Assembly: GCA_037445555.1 (NCBI GenBank) | Contig: JBBIKG010000012.1 | Coordinates: forward strand, 1 to 64,000 | DNA from: JAAYJT01 sp037445555 | Lineage (GTDB): Bacteria > Bacteroidota > Bacteroidia > Bacteroidales > JAAYJT01 | Reading direction: 5' to 3' | DNA length: 64,000 nucleotides | In this document: positions 53,915 through 60,216 of the stretch, piece after piece | How positions within the stretch are numbered: the first letter of the stretch is position 1 | Layout: each line of letters starts with the position of its first letter | The notes under the pieces: model-generated | The model's database searches: none | Told to the model about the DNA's origin: nothing | What the model saw: the letters and a program-made list of their open reading frames with translations, nothing else | Position numbers and translations under genes: made by a program

Positions 53915-54346
53915 ATGTTACCAATGACAAGAAGAGGGATTGCATTCCCGCGGTTCACAGATGAGTTTTTCGGAAAGGATCTGTTGGCGGACATTTTCGA
54001 CAACCGCCTCGGCATTACAACACCATCGGTAAATATCATTGAAGGCCAGGATATTTTCCGTATTGAGGTGGCAGCACCGGGCTACGGCAAAGAAGATTTC
54101 AGGCTCGATTTGCAGAACAATGTGCTCACGGTTTCGTCAGAGAAAGACCAGAAGACCGAAAATGATGATGAAAAAATTATGCGTCGCGAATTCAGTTATT
54201 GCTCGTTCAACCGCTCGTTTGCTCTGCCTAACACTGTAGATGCCGAGAAAATATCTGCCAACTATAAAGACGGTGTATTGACCATCCTCATTCCGAAAAA
54301 AGAAGAGGCAAAGGTTAAACCTATGCGCCAGATCAGCATTTCGTAA
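53915..54346 (+). CDS. hsp20: small heat shock protein Hsp20
   Basis: A 143-residue alpha-crystallin-domain protein: VNIIEGQDIFRIEVAAPGYGKEDFRLDLQNNVLTVSSE, then FSYCSFNRSFALPNTVDAEKISANYKDGVLTILIPKKEE, and a C-terminal tail. It binds unfolding proteins during stress. The ATG is preceded by AAGGAGGATC at 53900-53909, an almost perfect ribosome binding site, which is unusual in this phylum and suggests high translation. A GC-rich terminator follows, so the gene is monocistronic. Confidence 0.95.
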   Translation: MLPMTRRGIAFPRFTDEFFGKDLLADIFDNRLGITTPSVNIIEGQDIFRIEVAAPGYGKEDFRLDLQNNVLTVSSEKDQKTENDDEKIMRREFSYCSFNRSFALPNTVDAEKISANYKDGVLTILIPKKEEAKVKPMRQISIS

Positions 54347-54364
54347 CCGAAACCCAAGTAAAGG

Positions 54365-54390
54365 CCGGCCGGATTTTGGCCGGTTTTTTT
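54365..54390 (+). terminator. terminator after hsp20
   Basis: CCGGCC/GGCCGG stem around a 7-base loop followed by seven T (54384-54390). Confidence 0.85.
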
Positions 54391-54449
54391 GTTTCAGGCG
54401 GCTGCACTGGTCATGCATGCCGCACACGGGGCGAAAAAATCAGAGGGTA

Positions 54450-54480
54450 TTGCGCATATCGAAAAGTATTTATACTTTTG
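54450..54480 (+). promoter_or_regulatory. promoter of tRNA-Asn
   Basis: TTG at 54450-54452, 20 bases, TACTTTTG at 54473-54480. The tRNA starts 16 bases later. Confidence 0.72.
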
Positions 54481-54495
54481 CACCCCTGAAAACAC

Positions 54496-54569
54496 TCCTC
54501 CTTAGCTCAGTCGGTTAGAGCATCTGACTGTTAATCAGAGGGTCGCTGGTTCAAGTCCAGCAGGGGGAG
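54496..54569 (+). tRNA. tRNA-Asn (GTT)
   Basis: A 74-base cloverleaf: acceptor TCCTCCT/AGGGGGA, D arm GCTCAGTCGGTTAGAGC, anticodon stem TCTGA/TCAGA with loop CTGTTAA (anticodon GTT at 54530-54532), T arm GCTGGTTCAAGTCCAGC, discriminator G. CCA not encoded. Its 3' half (from the anticodon on) recurs about 370 bases downstream beyond a GIY-YIG gene. Confidence 0.97.
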
Positions 54570-54595
54570 CAAGCAAGCGGGCACATGGCTCGCTT
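54547..54595 (+). repeat. direct repeat copy 1: tRNA-Asn 3' end plus terminator stem
   Basis: Forty-nine bases identical to 54922-54970. The block begins in the T arm of tRNA-Asn, includes the acceptor end and the whole terminator stem. A further 11 bases (anticodon and downstream, 54530-54540) are identical to 54893-54903. The two copies bracket the GIY-YIG gene. Confidence 0.95.
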
Positions 54596-54599
54596 TTTT
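54575..54599 (+). terminator. terminator after tRNA-Asn
   Basis: AAGCGGGC and GCTCGCTT pair (8 base pairs with one G-T) around ACATG, followed by six T. The stem, but not the T-run, is copied at 54950-54970. Confidence 0.85.
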
Positions 54600-54602
54600 A
54601 TT

Positions 54603-54890
54603 ATGAACTGGACGGTCTATATTCTATTCTCCCAGAAACTCAATCGGTTCTATGTCGGATATTCTCATCAACCCGATATCCGACTCCTGCAACACCTCTC
54701 ATTTCTGAAAGGAAATACTGCTTTCACCGCCAAAGCTCAAGACTGGAAGCAGTTGCTCTGCCTGTCCTGTCGAGATGAAACCCATGCCAGAAAAGTGGAA
54801 TCACATATCAAAAAAATGAAAAGCAAGGCTTTTATCATTAACCTTATCAAATACCCTGAACTCCAGCGTAAAGTGCTCTCCCGTTATTAG
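54603..54890 (+). CDS. single-domain GIY-YIG nuclease
   Basis: A 95-residue protein consisting almost only of a GIY-YIG domain: WTVYILFSQKLNRFYVGYS contains the VYI and YVG halves of the motif, DIRLLQHL the conserved Arg, and HARKVESHIKKMKSK the metal-binding Glu with its basic stretch. Such small proteins (YhbQ/UPF0213-like) are common in Bacteroidota. The ATG at 54603 is preferred; one at 54585 lies within the tRNA terminator. The gene sits exactly between two copies of the tRNA-Asn 3' end, so it is probably the nuclease of a minute mobile element. Catalytic activity is inferred from motifs only. Confidence 0.87.
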   Translation: MNWTVYILFSQKLNRFYVGYSHQPDIRLLQHLSFLKGNTAFTAKAQDWKQLLCLSCRDETHARKVESHIKKMKSKAFIINLIKYPELQRKVLSRY

Positions 54891-54903
54891 CCGTTAATCA
54901 GAG

Positions 54904-54921
54904 CCCCGATGGCTATCGGGG
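54904..54921. repeat. 18-base palindromic hairpin in the second tRNA fragment
   Basis: CCCCGAT and ATCGGGG around GGCT. It replaces the six bases GGTCGC that lie at this place in the true tRNA, i.e. it stands where the variable loop and start of the T arm should be, between the 11-base and 49-base copied blocks. Confidence 0.88.
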
Positions 54922-54970
54922 TGGTTCAAGTCCAGCAGGGGGAGCAAGCAAGCGGGCACATGGCTCGCTT
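54922..54970 (+). repeat. direct repeat copy 2: tRNA-Asn 3' end
   Basis: Exact 49-base copy of 54547-54595. Not a functional tRNA: there is no 5' half, the variable region is replaced by a hairpin, and the T-run that follows the terminator stem in copy 1 is missing. Confidence 0.95.
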
Positions 54971-55097
54971 ATGCTTTTCATTTCGTGGCAAATTATCCTC
55001 TCCTTCCAAAACATCGCTTCCGGTGGCGTGTCAAATAGTAAAATCATTGAATATCAATAAATTATCGATATATCTGCATATAATTTTATTTTTAGAT

Positions 55098-55304
55098 GAA
55101 AATGAAAAGGGGAAAGCGAAATTCTTTAATGAGATGAAGGGGTTCGGATTCATTAAAAATGACGATTCACACAACGATTTTTTTGTTCATGCAACCGGCC
55201 TTAGCAACAAGTTAAGGGAAGTTGACCCGATAACCTTCGAACTGCAAGAGGGTAGAAAAGGGCTTCATGCAGTAAAAGCAAAGCTTGACTTGTTTAATTC
55301 CTGA
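55098..55304 (+). CDS. cold-shock-domain protein with displaced start codon
   Basis: A cold-shock domain of about 66 residues: KGKAKFFNEMKGFGFIKNDDSHNDFFVHATGL contains both RNA-binding motifs (KGFGFI and FFVH), and VDPITFELQEGRKGLHAVKAKL completes the barrel. No ATG stands in frame right before it. An ATG at 55096 is out of frame: adding one A to the AAAA run that follows it would give M-K-N-E-K-G-K-A-K-F-F, the expected start. So this is either a one-base deletion (real or an assembly error) or a gene starting at a non-standard codon. The in-frame upstream reading to 54909 runs through the duplicated tRNA fragment and is not credible. Confidence 0.7.
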   Translation, partial: ENEKGKAKFFNEMKGFGFIKNDDSHNDFFVHATGLSNKLREVDPITFELQEGRKGLHAVKAKLDLFNS

Positions 55305-55661
55305 TAAATTGCTGAGGTTGAAAAACTGATGTTGCAGGGCTATTTTTATTCAATAATTCGTGTTGCAAAATCGCTGAAATACAAGTAAAAAACACCTTGT
55401 CTTCATCATTGAAGTTTGTTTCCTGGCGACCGGAAAGAAAATGGATGACCGGCATCGGGTCAACGGAGACAGATAAATCACGTTAAGCCGGTTATGTTGT
55501 TCCGGATTCAAACAGATCCACAAACATTTCGCAGTCTGAAACGGTCCATTGCTTTAATAATAAGACTATCTTTATCCCCACAAGTCGCAGAATTATTTAA
55601 TTCGGCCCGGCAAAACAGAATAAAGGAGGTTTCGATAAATTTATACCACCAATTAGCAATC
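55305..55661. other. intergenic leader region before the second cold-shock gene
   Basis: About 357 bases with no gene. It holds an AAAGGAGGT at 55622-55630, ideal as a ribosome binding site but about 32 bases from the ATG, followed by an AT-rich self-complementary ATAAATTTAT. A long 5' leader is common for cold-shock genes. No other structure was recognised. Confidence 0.5.
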
Positions 55662-56117
55662 ATGGCAAGAGCAAAAGAGACAAGCGGAAAAAAAGAAGTG
55701 CGATCAAAGCAGGAAAAGAAACGAAAAGAAAAGGAACGAAAACGCATTGAGCGAAAGGAAAGCAGAAGCAGCGGTGAGAGCAGCAGCATGATTGCCTACG
55801 TGGATGAATTTGGAAATATTACATCAACCCCGCCCGATCCGGCTACTCGTCAGGTTATAAAGGCCGAAGACATAAATATCAGCGTGCCTAATAACACCGA
55901 TCCGGGTTCGAACAATCCGATCCGAACCGGTATTGTCACATTTTTTGATGCCAAAAAGGGCTTTGGCTTTATTCGGGATACTGAGACCAGTCAGGATTAT
56001 TTCGTTCATGTTAATGGGCTTCTTGAGCCAATCAGTGAAAACAATAAAGTAGTTTACAAGTTGGTTCGGGGCCAGAAGGGAATGAACGCCGTGGATGTTC
56101 AGATCAAGAGGGAATAG
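55662..56117 (+). CDS. cold-shock-domain protein with basic N-terminal coiled region
   Basis: A 151-residue protein. Residues 1-45 are extremely Lys/Arg/Glu-rich (KKEVRSKQEKKRKEKERKRI), probably an RNA-binding helix; MIAYVDEFGNITSTPPDP is a conserved linker of this Bacteroidota family; the C terminus is a cold-shock domain with GIVTFFDAKKGFGFIRDTETSQDYFVHVNGLLEP. It likely binds single-stranded RNA as a chaperone. The ATG at 55662 gives the family's usual MARAKET start. Terminator 23 bases after the stop. Confidence 0.92.
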   Translation: MARAKETSGKKEVRSKQEKKRKEKERKRIERKESRSSGESSSMIAYVDEFGNITSTPPDPATRQVIKAEDINISVPNNTDPGSNNPIRTGIVTFFDAKKGFGFIRDTETSQDYFVHVNGLLEPISENNKVVYKLVRGQKGMNAVDVQIKRE

Positions 56118-56139
56118 CCTCTGCCCTCGCAGACAGTTC

Positions 56140-56161
56140 AAACACTTGCACAAGTGTTTTT
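56140..56161 (+). terminator. terminator after the cold-shock gene
   Basis: AAACACTTG/CAAGTGTTT arms (9 base pairs) around CA, followed by T; a tight but perfect hairpin. Confidence 0.75.
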
Positions 56162-56250
56162 GAGTAGCTTCGTTCCAATTTCAAAATCCGGTTTTCGCCA
56201 GATTATTTTAGAAGCAGCGATTAGAGAAGTTTTGCTCTCGCTTTGGCAAA

Positions 56251-56457
56251 CTAGCCGGCCGTGTATTTCTCGTACAGCACGAACAGGAATTCAATGCGTC
56301 TGATTTCGGTGGCAAAAGGTTGGGGGCGGTAGGCCAGGGCAACAACTTTGTCGAGCGCCTGGTGGGCTTTTACCAGTTTGGGTGGCATGGCCCGTGGGGC
56401 GTATAAATCGGCTAAACTGCTGCCCGCAAACTCAGCGCGCACTTCCAGCACTTTCAA
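56251..56457 (-). pseudogene. C-terminal remnant of an MmeI-type DNA methyltransferase
   Basis: The 68-residue reading frame matches the C-terminal domain of MmeI-like class I DNA methyltransferase/restriction enzymes: VRAEFAGSSLADLYAPRAMPP, KLVKAHQALDKVVALAYRP, then IEFLFVLYEKYTAG. A full protein has 900 or more residues; here everything upstream is gone: TGA and TAA in frame lie immediately before the first usable codon, a TTG, and the 130 bases beyond contain no related sequence. A decayed restriction-modification gene. It cannot methylate DNA as it stands. Confidence 0.75.
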
Positions 56458-56588
56458 TTATCATGGCTTCGATGAATTGGCCACTTATTAAAACCGGTCT
56501 GCTCTTTTCTGGCAAAAGCATTGTGCTGGCTCAAGATGGTAGCTTAAGATGGCGATTGTTTACTGTATCATATCCTTAATTCTAAGCA

Positions 56589-57407
56589 TCAGTGGCTGCG
56601 CCGTTCAAACTTTTCAAGGTTGTTCAGAATAATCCATTCTACCAGACGGGGACAAAGGCGTTGAATCAAATAATTAAGCTTGCCAATTGGAGTTAACACG
56701 GTAATGTACTTTCGCCTTTCGATGTTTTTCATCACCGCCCTGGCCACCGAATCGATGGTCTGCACACCCTTGCCCGAGCGTTTGTTCAACCTGATCAACG
56801 ATCCATCGGCAGCAACGGTAGTTTTACCTTCCTCGTTCTCGGTATATCCAACATAAACCAACCCCACATGGATACGATTCTCCTTTTCTTCGATGCGGAT
56901 GGTCTCGGTGATGGCGCGTATCGCCATCTTGGCTGAACAATACGCGGAAATATTCGGCAGCCCCCGGATGCCCGCCAGACTCGATATGAATACCAGGCTT
57001 CCATGACTCTGCCTCAGAAATGGCAATGCGGCTATTGCCGGACTAACAGCTCCCAATACGTTGCTCCTGAACATGGATTCGAAAACACCGGGGTTCAGAT
57101 CAGCAAATCTGCCCCGCATCGACATGCCCACATTATTCACCAAAATATCTATTCTACCATGCTTTTCGATGGTTTTGCCAATGAGTAGCCGCCCGCCTTC
57201 GTGGGTGGACACATCGCAGCAAACAGACAGGGTGCTGCCCTGTATTGGCGCGAGCTCTTTTTCGGCTGCATGCAGCTGTTCGGGATTACGTGCGTTAAGC
57301 ACAACGCTTGCCCCTTTACGAGCCAGCGCTTTAGCAACGCCCTTGCCTATGCCCCGGCTCGACCCGGTGACAATAGCTATTTTGCCGGATAAATTACTGG
57401 TACTCAT
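56589..57407 (-). CDS. short-chain dehydrogenase/reductase
   Basis: A 272-residue classical SDR: cofactor loop TGSSRGIGKG, NNVGMSMRG, catalytic Ser in LVFISSLAG (about 142), and YCSAK (Tyr156, Lys160). The Arg39/Asn38 after the second strand (VVLNAR) suggests NADP(H). Substrate unknown. It is the last gene of a leftward operon, 4 bases after the CPBP gene, with the epimerase gene first. Confidence 0.92.
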   Translation of the reverse strand: MSTSNLSGKIAIVTGSSRGIGKGVAKALARKGASVVLNARNPEQLHAAEKELAPIQGSTLSVCCDVSTHEGGRLLIGKTIEKHGRIDILVNNVGMSMRGRFADLNPGVFESMFRSNVLGAVSPAIAALPFLRQSHGSLVFISSLAGIRGLPNISAYCSAKMAIRAITETIRIEEKENRIHVGLVYVGYTENEEGKTTVAADGSLIRLNKRSGKGVQTIDSVARAVMKNIERRKYITVLTPIGKLNYLIQRLCPRLVEWIILNNLEKFERRSH

Positions 57408-57411
57408 GCTT

Positions 57412-58158
57412 TTATTTGTTTTTAATCGTCATTTCCGGATTGTATTTTAACGCCGTGAAGCTATTGGTAAGCGCCATAGCCACATGCACCAGGAAGGCTA
57501 TCCATAAGGTGCCTGATGCCAGGGTGAGCAGGCAAAGCACCAAACCCAGGGGCAGCGCCCCCACGGTTTCTTCAAGCCCCTTGGGGACGTGTGTGGCCGA
57601 ATATAATGCCATGTTTACGGCAATGGCAGGCCATACACCAATCTGGCCGGCAAGCGGAAACAGCAACAGCCCCCTGAAAAGGAACTCATATCCTAAAAGG
57701 TACAACGCCCAGGTGAGCGCATTGATGAGCATGGTACGCCTTGTCCATACCCGTGCCCTGATCTGGGGATAGTTGGCCAGGTTCTTTGGCTTTTGGGCAC
57801 TGAAAAATGCCACCGGAACGACAAGCCCAGTCAAACCAAGAGTCCATGCCAGCGAAAACAGAGCAGTGTCGGCCCTGTAGGTAAGCCCGAAGGAGGCTAA
57901 TGAATACCCCCTCATACATACCAGGGCAATGATGGCGGGTACAAGGCCCATAACCACGAAACCAGCGATACGGTTAAACGCAATATGGTTTATCGACGCC
58001 TGGTCGGAAGCATATCTTGAATAGAACCATTGTTTAAGCACTTCGGATTTGGCGGTGAACCAATACACGGCAAATGAAACTGCGGCAAGCACAACGGGCA
58101 GAAAGACTGTCAGGTCGCCATCTTTCCAGGATAAGTCGGTAATCATAAGAACAATCAT
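57412..58158 (-). CDS. CPBP-family membrane protein with altered first Glu
   Basis: A 248-residue integral membrane protein with about seven hydrophobic segments. Motif 1 of CPBP intramembrane proteases, EExxxR, appears as YEFLFR (157-162), so the first Glu is Tyr while the second Glu and Arg remain. Motif 2 FxxxH is NMALYSATH (His190) and the last motif is WIAFLVHVAMALTNS. CPBP proteins are linked to prenyl-CAAX processing, bacteriocin immunity and unknown envelope roles. With Glu157 changed, protease activity is uncertain. 4 bases before the SDR gene and 11 after the true end of the epimerase gene. Confidence 0.78.
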   Translation of the reverse strand: MIVLMITDLSWKDGDLTVFLPVVLAAVSFAVYWFTAKSEVLKQWFYSRYASDQASINHIAFNRIAGFVVMGLVPAIIALVCMRGYSLASFGLTYRADTALFSLAWTLGLTGLVVPVAFFSAQKPKNLANYPQIRARVWTRRTMLINALTWALYLLGYEFLFRGLLLFPLAGQIGVWPAIAVNMALYSATHVPKGLEETVGALPLGLVLCLLTLASGTLWIAFLVHVAMALTNSFTALKYNPEMTIKNK

Positions 58159-58169
58159 ATTTTAGGAGA

Positions 58170-59142
58170 TTAGAGGTATTTGTTTTCGAGAAACCATTGA
58201 TAGCACTCATGTATGGCCAGGCTGATATCTGTTTGTGGCAGGCCAAGCTCTCATGGCCTCCCGGCTTTCGACAAATTGTTTTTCGCACGATATGCGGGCC
58301 ATGGGGTAGCTCAGCAGGGGCTCTTTGCCCGTTATTTTCCCTGACAGGCTGCCTGCCAGACCGGCTGTCTTCACCAGCCACGACGGAACTGCTATCCGCG
58401 GACGGGGAACTCCAAGCACCTCAGCCGCCTTCCGGAAAAATTCGCGATAGGTAAGGTTTTCGTTGCCCGTGATGTAGTAACGGCCCACCTGTCCCATGTC
58501 GAGGCTGTTTGCAATGGCTGTGGCTACATCCCCCACATAAATAAAATTTCTTCCACCCTTGCTGTATACTTTCAGCTTCCCCCGGGCAAGGGCAAGAATC
58601 ATTTTTCCGGCTCCCGGCAACGAGTCATAAGGACCAATCATGAAGGTGGGTAGAATTGCTATGGCCGGCAGCCCGCGTTTGTTCACAGCATCCATTACCA
58701 GACCGAAGGCTTCAAACTTCGAATCAATATAATCGAGGCCAAACCTGGCTCCCGGAAAGGGAAAACGGTCGCCTGCCCGCGGCTGTGCGTTAACCGAACT
58801 GGCCGATCCCACATAAATCAGCCGACTGACAGTATCTTTAAGGCATGCGTCAATGACGTTACGGGTACCTTCCACATTGATGCGACGAACGAATTCTGAT
58901 CGTGACGGCCACACGCTGGTGCTGGCAGCAGCATGAATCACGACATCTGTACCCGAAAAAGGATCTGACAGTGTTTCGGGCTGCAACACATCTCCGTAAT
59001 GCCTGCTGATTGCTAACCCATCGAGGGTTCGCGATTTTGACGACGGATGTATCATTACGCTTACGGCATGGCCCCTGGCGAGGAGCAGTCTGACAAGATT
59101 ACTGCCCAGCAGTCCATCGGCCCCGGTAACGGTTACATGCAT
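58170..59142 (-). CDS. NAD(P)-dependent epimerase/dehydratase with a C-terminal frameshift
   Basis: An extended SDR of the dihydroflavonol-reductase/epimerase group: VTGADGLLGSNLVRLLLARGH at the N terminus, GTDVVIHAAASTSVW, YVGSASSVNA and YIDSKFEAF with the catalytic Tyr and Lys. In the reading frame of the start codon it stops early (58207) with an unlikely tail. In the next frame the missing C terminus reads ELGLPQTDISLAIHECYQWF, then LENKYL and a stop at 58170-58172, exactly the family ending. The frames change at the CTCTC run 58248-58252, where one GA repeat unit (2 bases) seems lost. The intact protein would have about 323 residues. First gene of the operon with CPBP and SDR. Confidence 0.8.
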
Positions 59143-59444
59143 GGCTGATCGTTTTGGAATTTTAGCATGGGTAGAAAAGTTAAATTTACAATCTTTTTGT
59201 GGAAAGGCAACGGACCTCGAATGTTTATTTTACACACTCATCCAAAGCACTTGCTCATCTTCGGGGCAGAACCATGCTTTCCAAACCTTTTCCGTGTCGT
59301 GAAACACGCCTTAAAGTGAATTACCAATGCCACCGCCCGCAGTCATTAAACCAAGGGCCAGGAAAATCATGCCTGTCGGAATAGGGCCGGTGGTGGGAAT
59401 ATTGAATGGCAGTTGAGGCCCGGCAAAGCTAGCCTGTAAACAGA

Positions 59445-59840
59445 TTATCGTATTGTCGCCGACCAGATATTTCCCGATGCCTACCGGGTGGCTGTCCCGT
59501 TTGTAAGGTTGCTGGCTGAGGAATTGTCCGTTGCTTTGCAGGTTCCGTTTATTTGTTGTCTGTAAAAGGGGACCTCGTTTGTTGCCGTGTTCCAACCTAT
59601 CAGCTCAACGGTTCCACGGGCCTGTGCGCCGTTGGTGTGTTTTCAGGCACAATCAAAAATACTGTTGATGGGGCAGCTTGCCCAGATGCCGCTCCACCCG
59701 CAGCATTCCGTTACATTCCATGTGCTGCCTAAAAGAGCCTGGTTACTACTGCTGCGGGATCTCATCCAAATGACTTTACCTTTTATATCATCGCCTGCAG
59801 GGGGTGGCCCGTCGGTTGAGCAGGAGACTTTTTGTAGCAT
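59445..59840 (-). pseudogene. possible decayed secreted-protein gene
   Basis: A single minus-strand frame reads coding-like (GTVELIGWNTATNEVPF, YRQQINGTCKATDNSSASNL) but is broken by in-frame stops at 59643, 59481 and 59445. The peptide is rich in Trp, Cys and Asn/Thr, as in surface adhesins, but I cannot name a family. Another frame over 59311-59595 ends in a hydrophobic IPTGMIFLALGLMTAGGG stretch. It may be a pseudogene or chance. Confidence 0.25.
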
Positions 59841-60119
59841 CCTGGGTGCGAACGTGTAGCGTGGTGACTAGTAGCAATACGCCTGCTATTAGCCCGGTGA
59901 TGATCATTGCATTAGGTTCCTCGTTTCAAAATTAACGATGAAGACAAATAAGTGTGTCCGTTTATATTTTTCAAACAGTTTCCGTGTTTTTATCTGTTCT
60001 GCCTAATCAGAAATAGTAATGTTTCCAAACAAAGTTTCAAGCTGTTGACTTTTTTCAACCCATCCTATTTTAAGTAGCATACCCGTAGCAGGAGAATTTG
60101 GCGGTAAGAATCAGGAAAG

Positions 60120-60148
60120 AGGAAAGAGGCCAGACTGACCTCTTTCCT
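60120..60148 (-). terminator. hairpin after ccsBA
   Basis: AGGAAAGAGG (60120-60129) and CCTCTTTCCT (60139-60148) pair perfectly around nine bases, about 70 bases past the ccsBA stop. No long T-run follows, so strength is uncertain. Confidence 0.55.
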
Positions 60149-60216
60149 GGTAAATGATTCAAATTAAGTCCTGATTAGGTATCAGGTGTATAAGCCACGG
60201 GGCATAACTTTTGATA

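Larger units (their letters stand above)
59143..60216. other. 1 kb without an intact gene
   Basis: No complete gene could be supported here. The first part is the divergent upstream region of the epimerase gene; 59445-59840 on the minus strand reads coding-like but has internal stops (see the separate entry). An AGGAAAGAGG hairpin at 60120-60148 closes the region before ccsBA. The base composition differs little from its surroundings. Confidence 0.5.

Noticed and set aside
54585..54602. Upstream ATG for the GIY-YIG gene
   Set aside because: It lies within the stem of the tRNA-Asn terminator; the ATG at 54603 begins the domain directly.
54909..55095. N-terminal extension of the first cold-shock frame
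   Set aside because: It translates the duplicated tRNA fragment and its hairpin; no cold-shock protein has such an extension.
55622..55660. RNA thermometer in the leader of the second cold-shock gene
   Set aside because: The possible pairing around ATAAATTTAT leaves no loop and the AAAGGAGGT is about 32 bases from the ATG, so a regulatory fold cannot be supported from sequence alone.
54400..56500. Integrated phage or integrative element at tRNA-Asn
   Set aside because: A duplicated tRNA 3' end usually suggests integrase action, but no integrase, recombinase or phage gene is found between the repeats or nearby; only the GIY-YIG gene is present.
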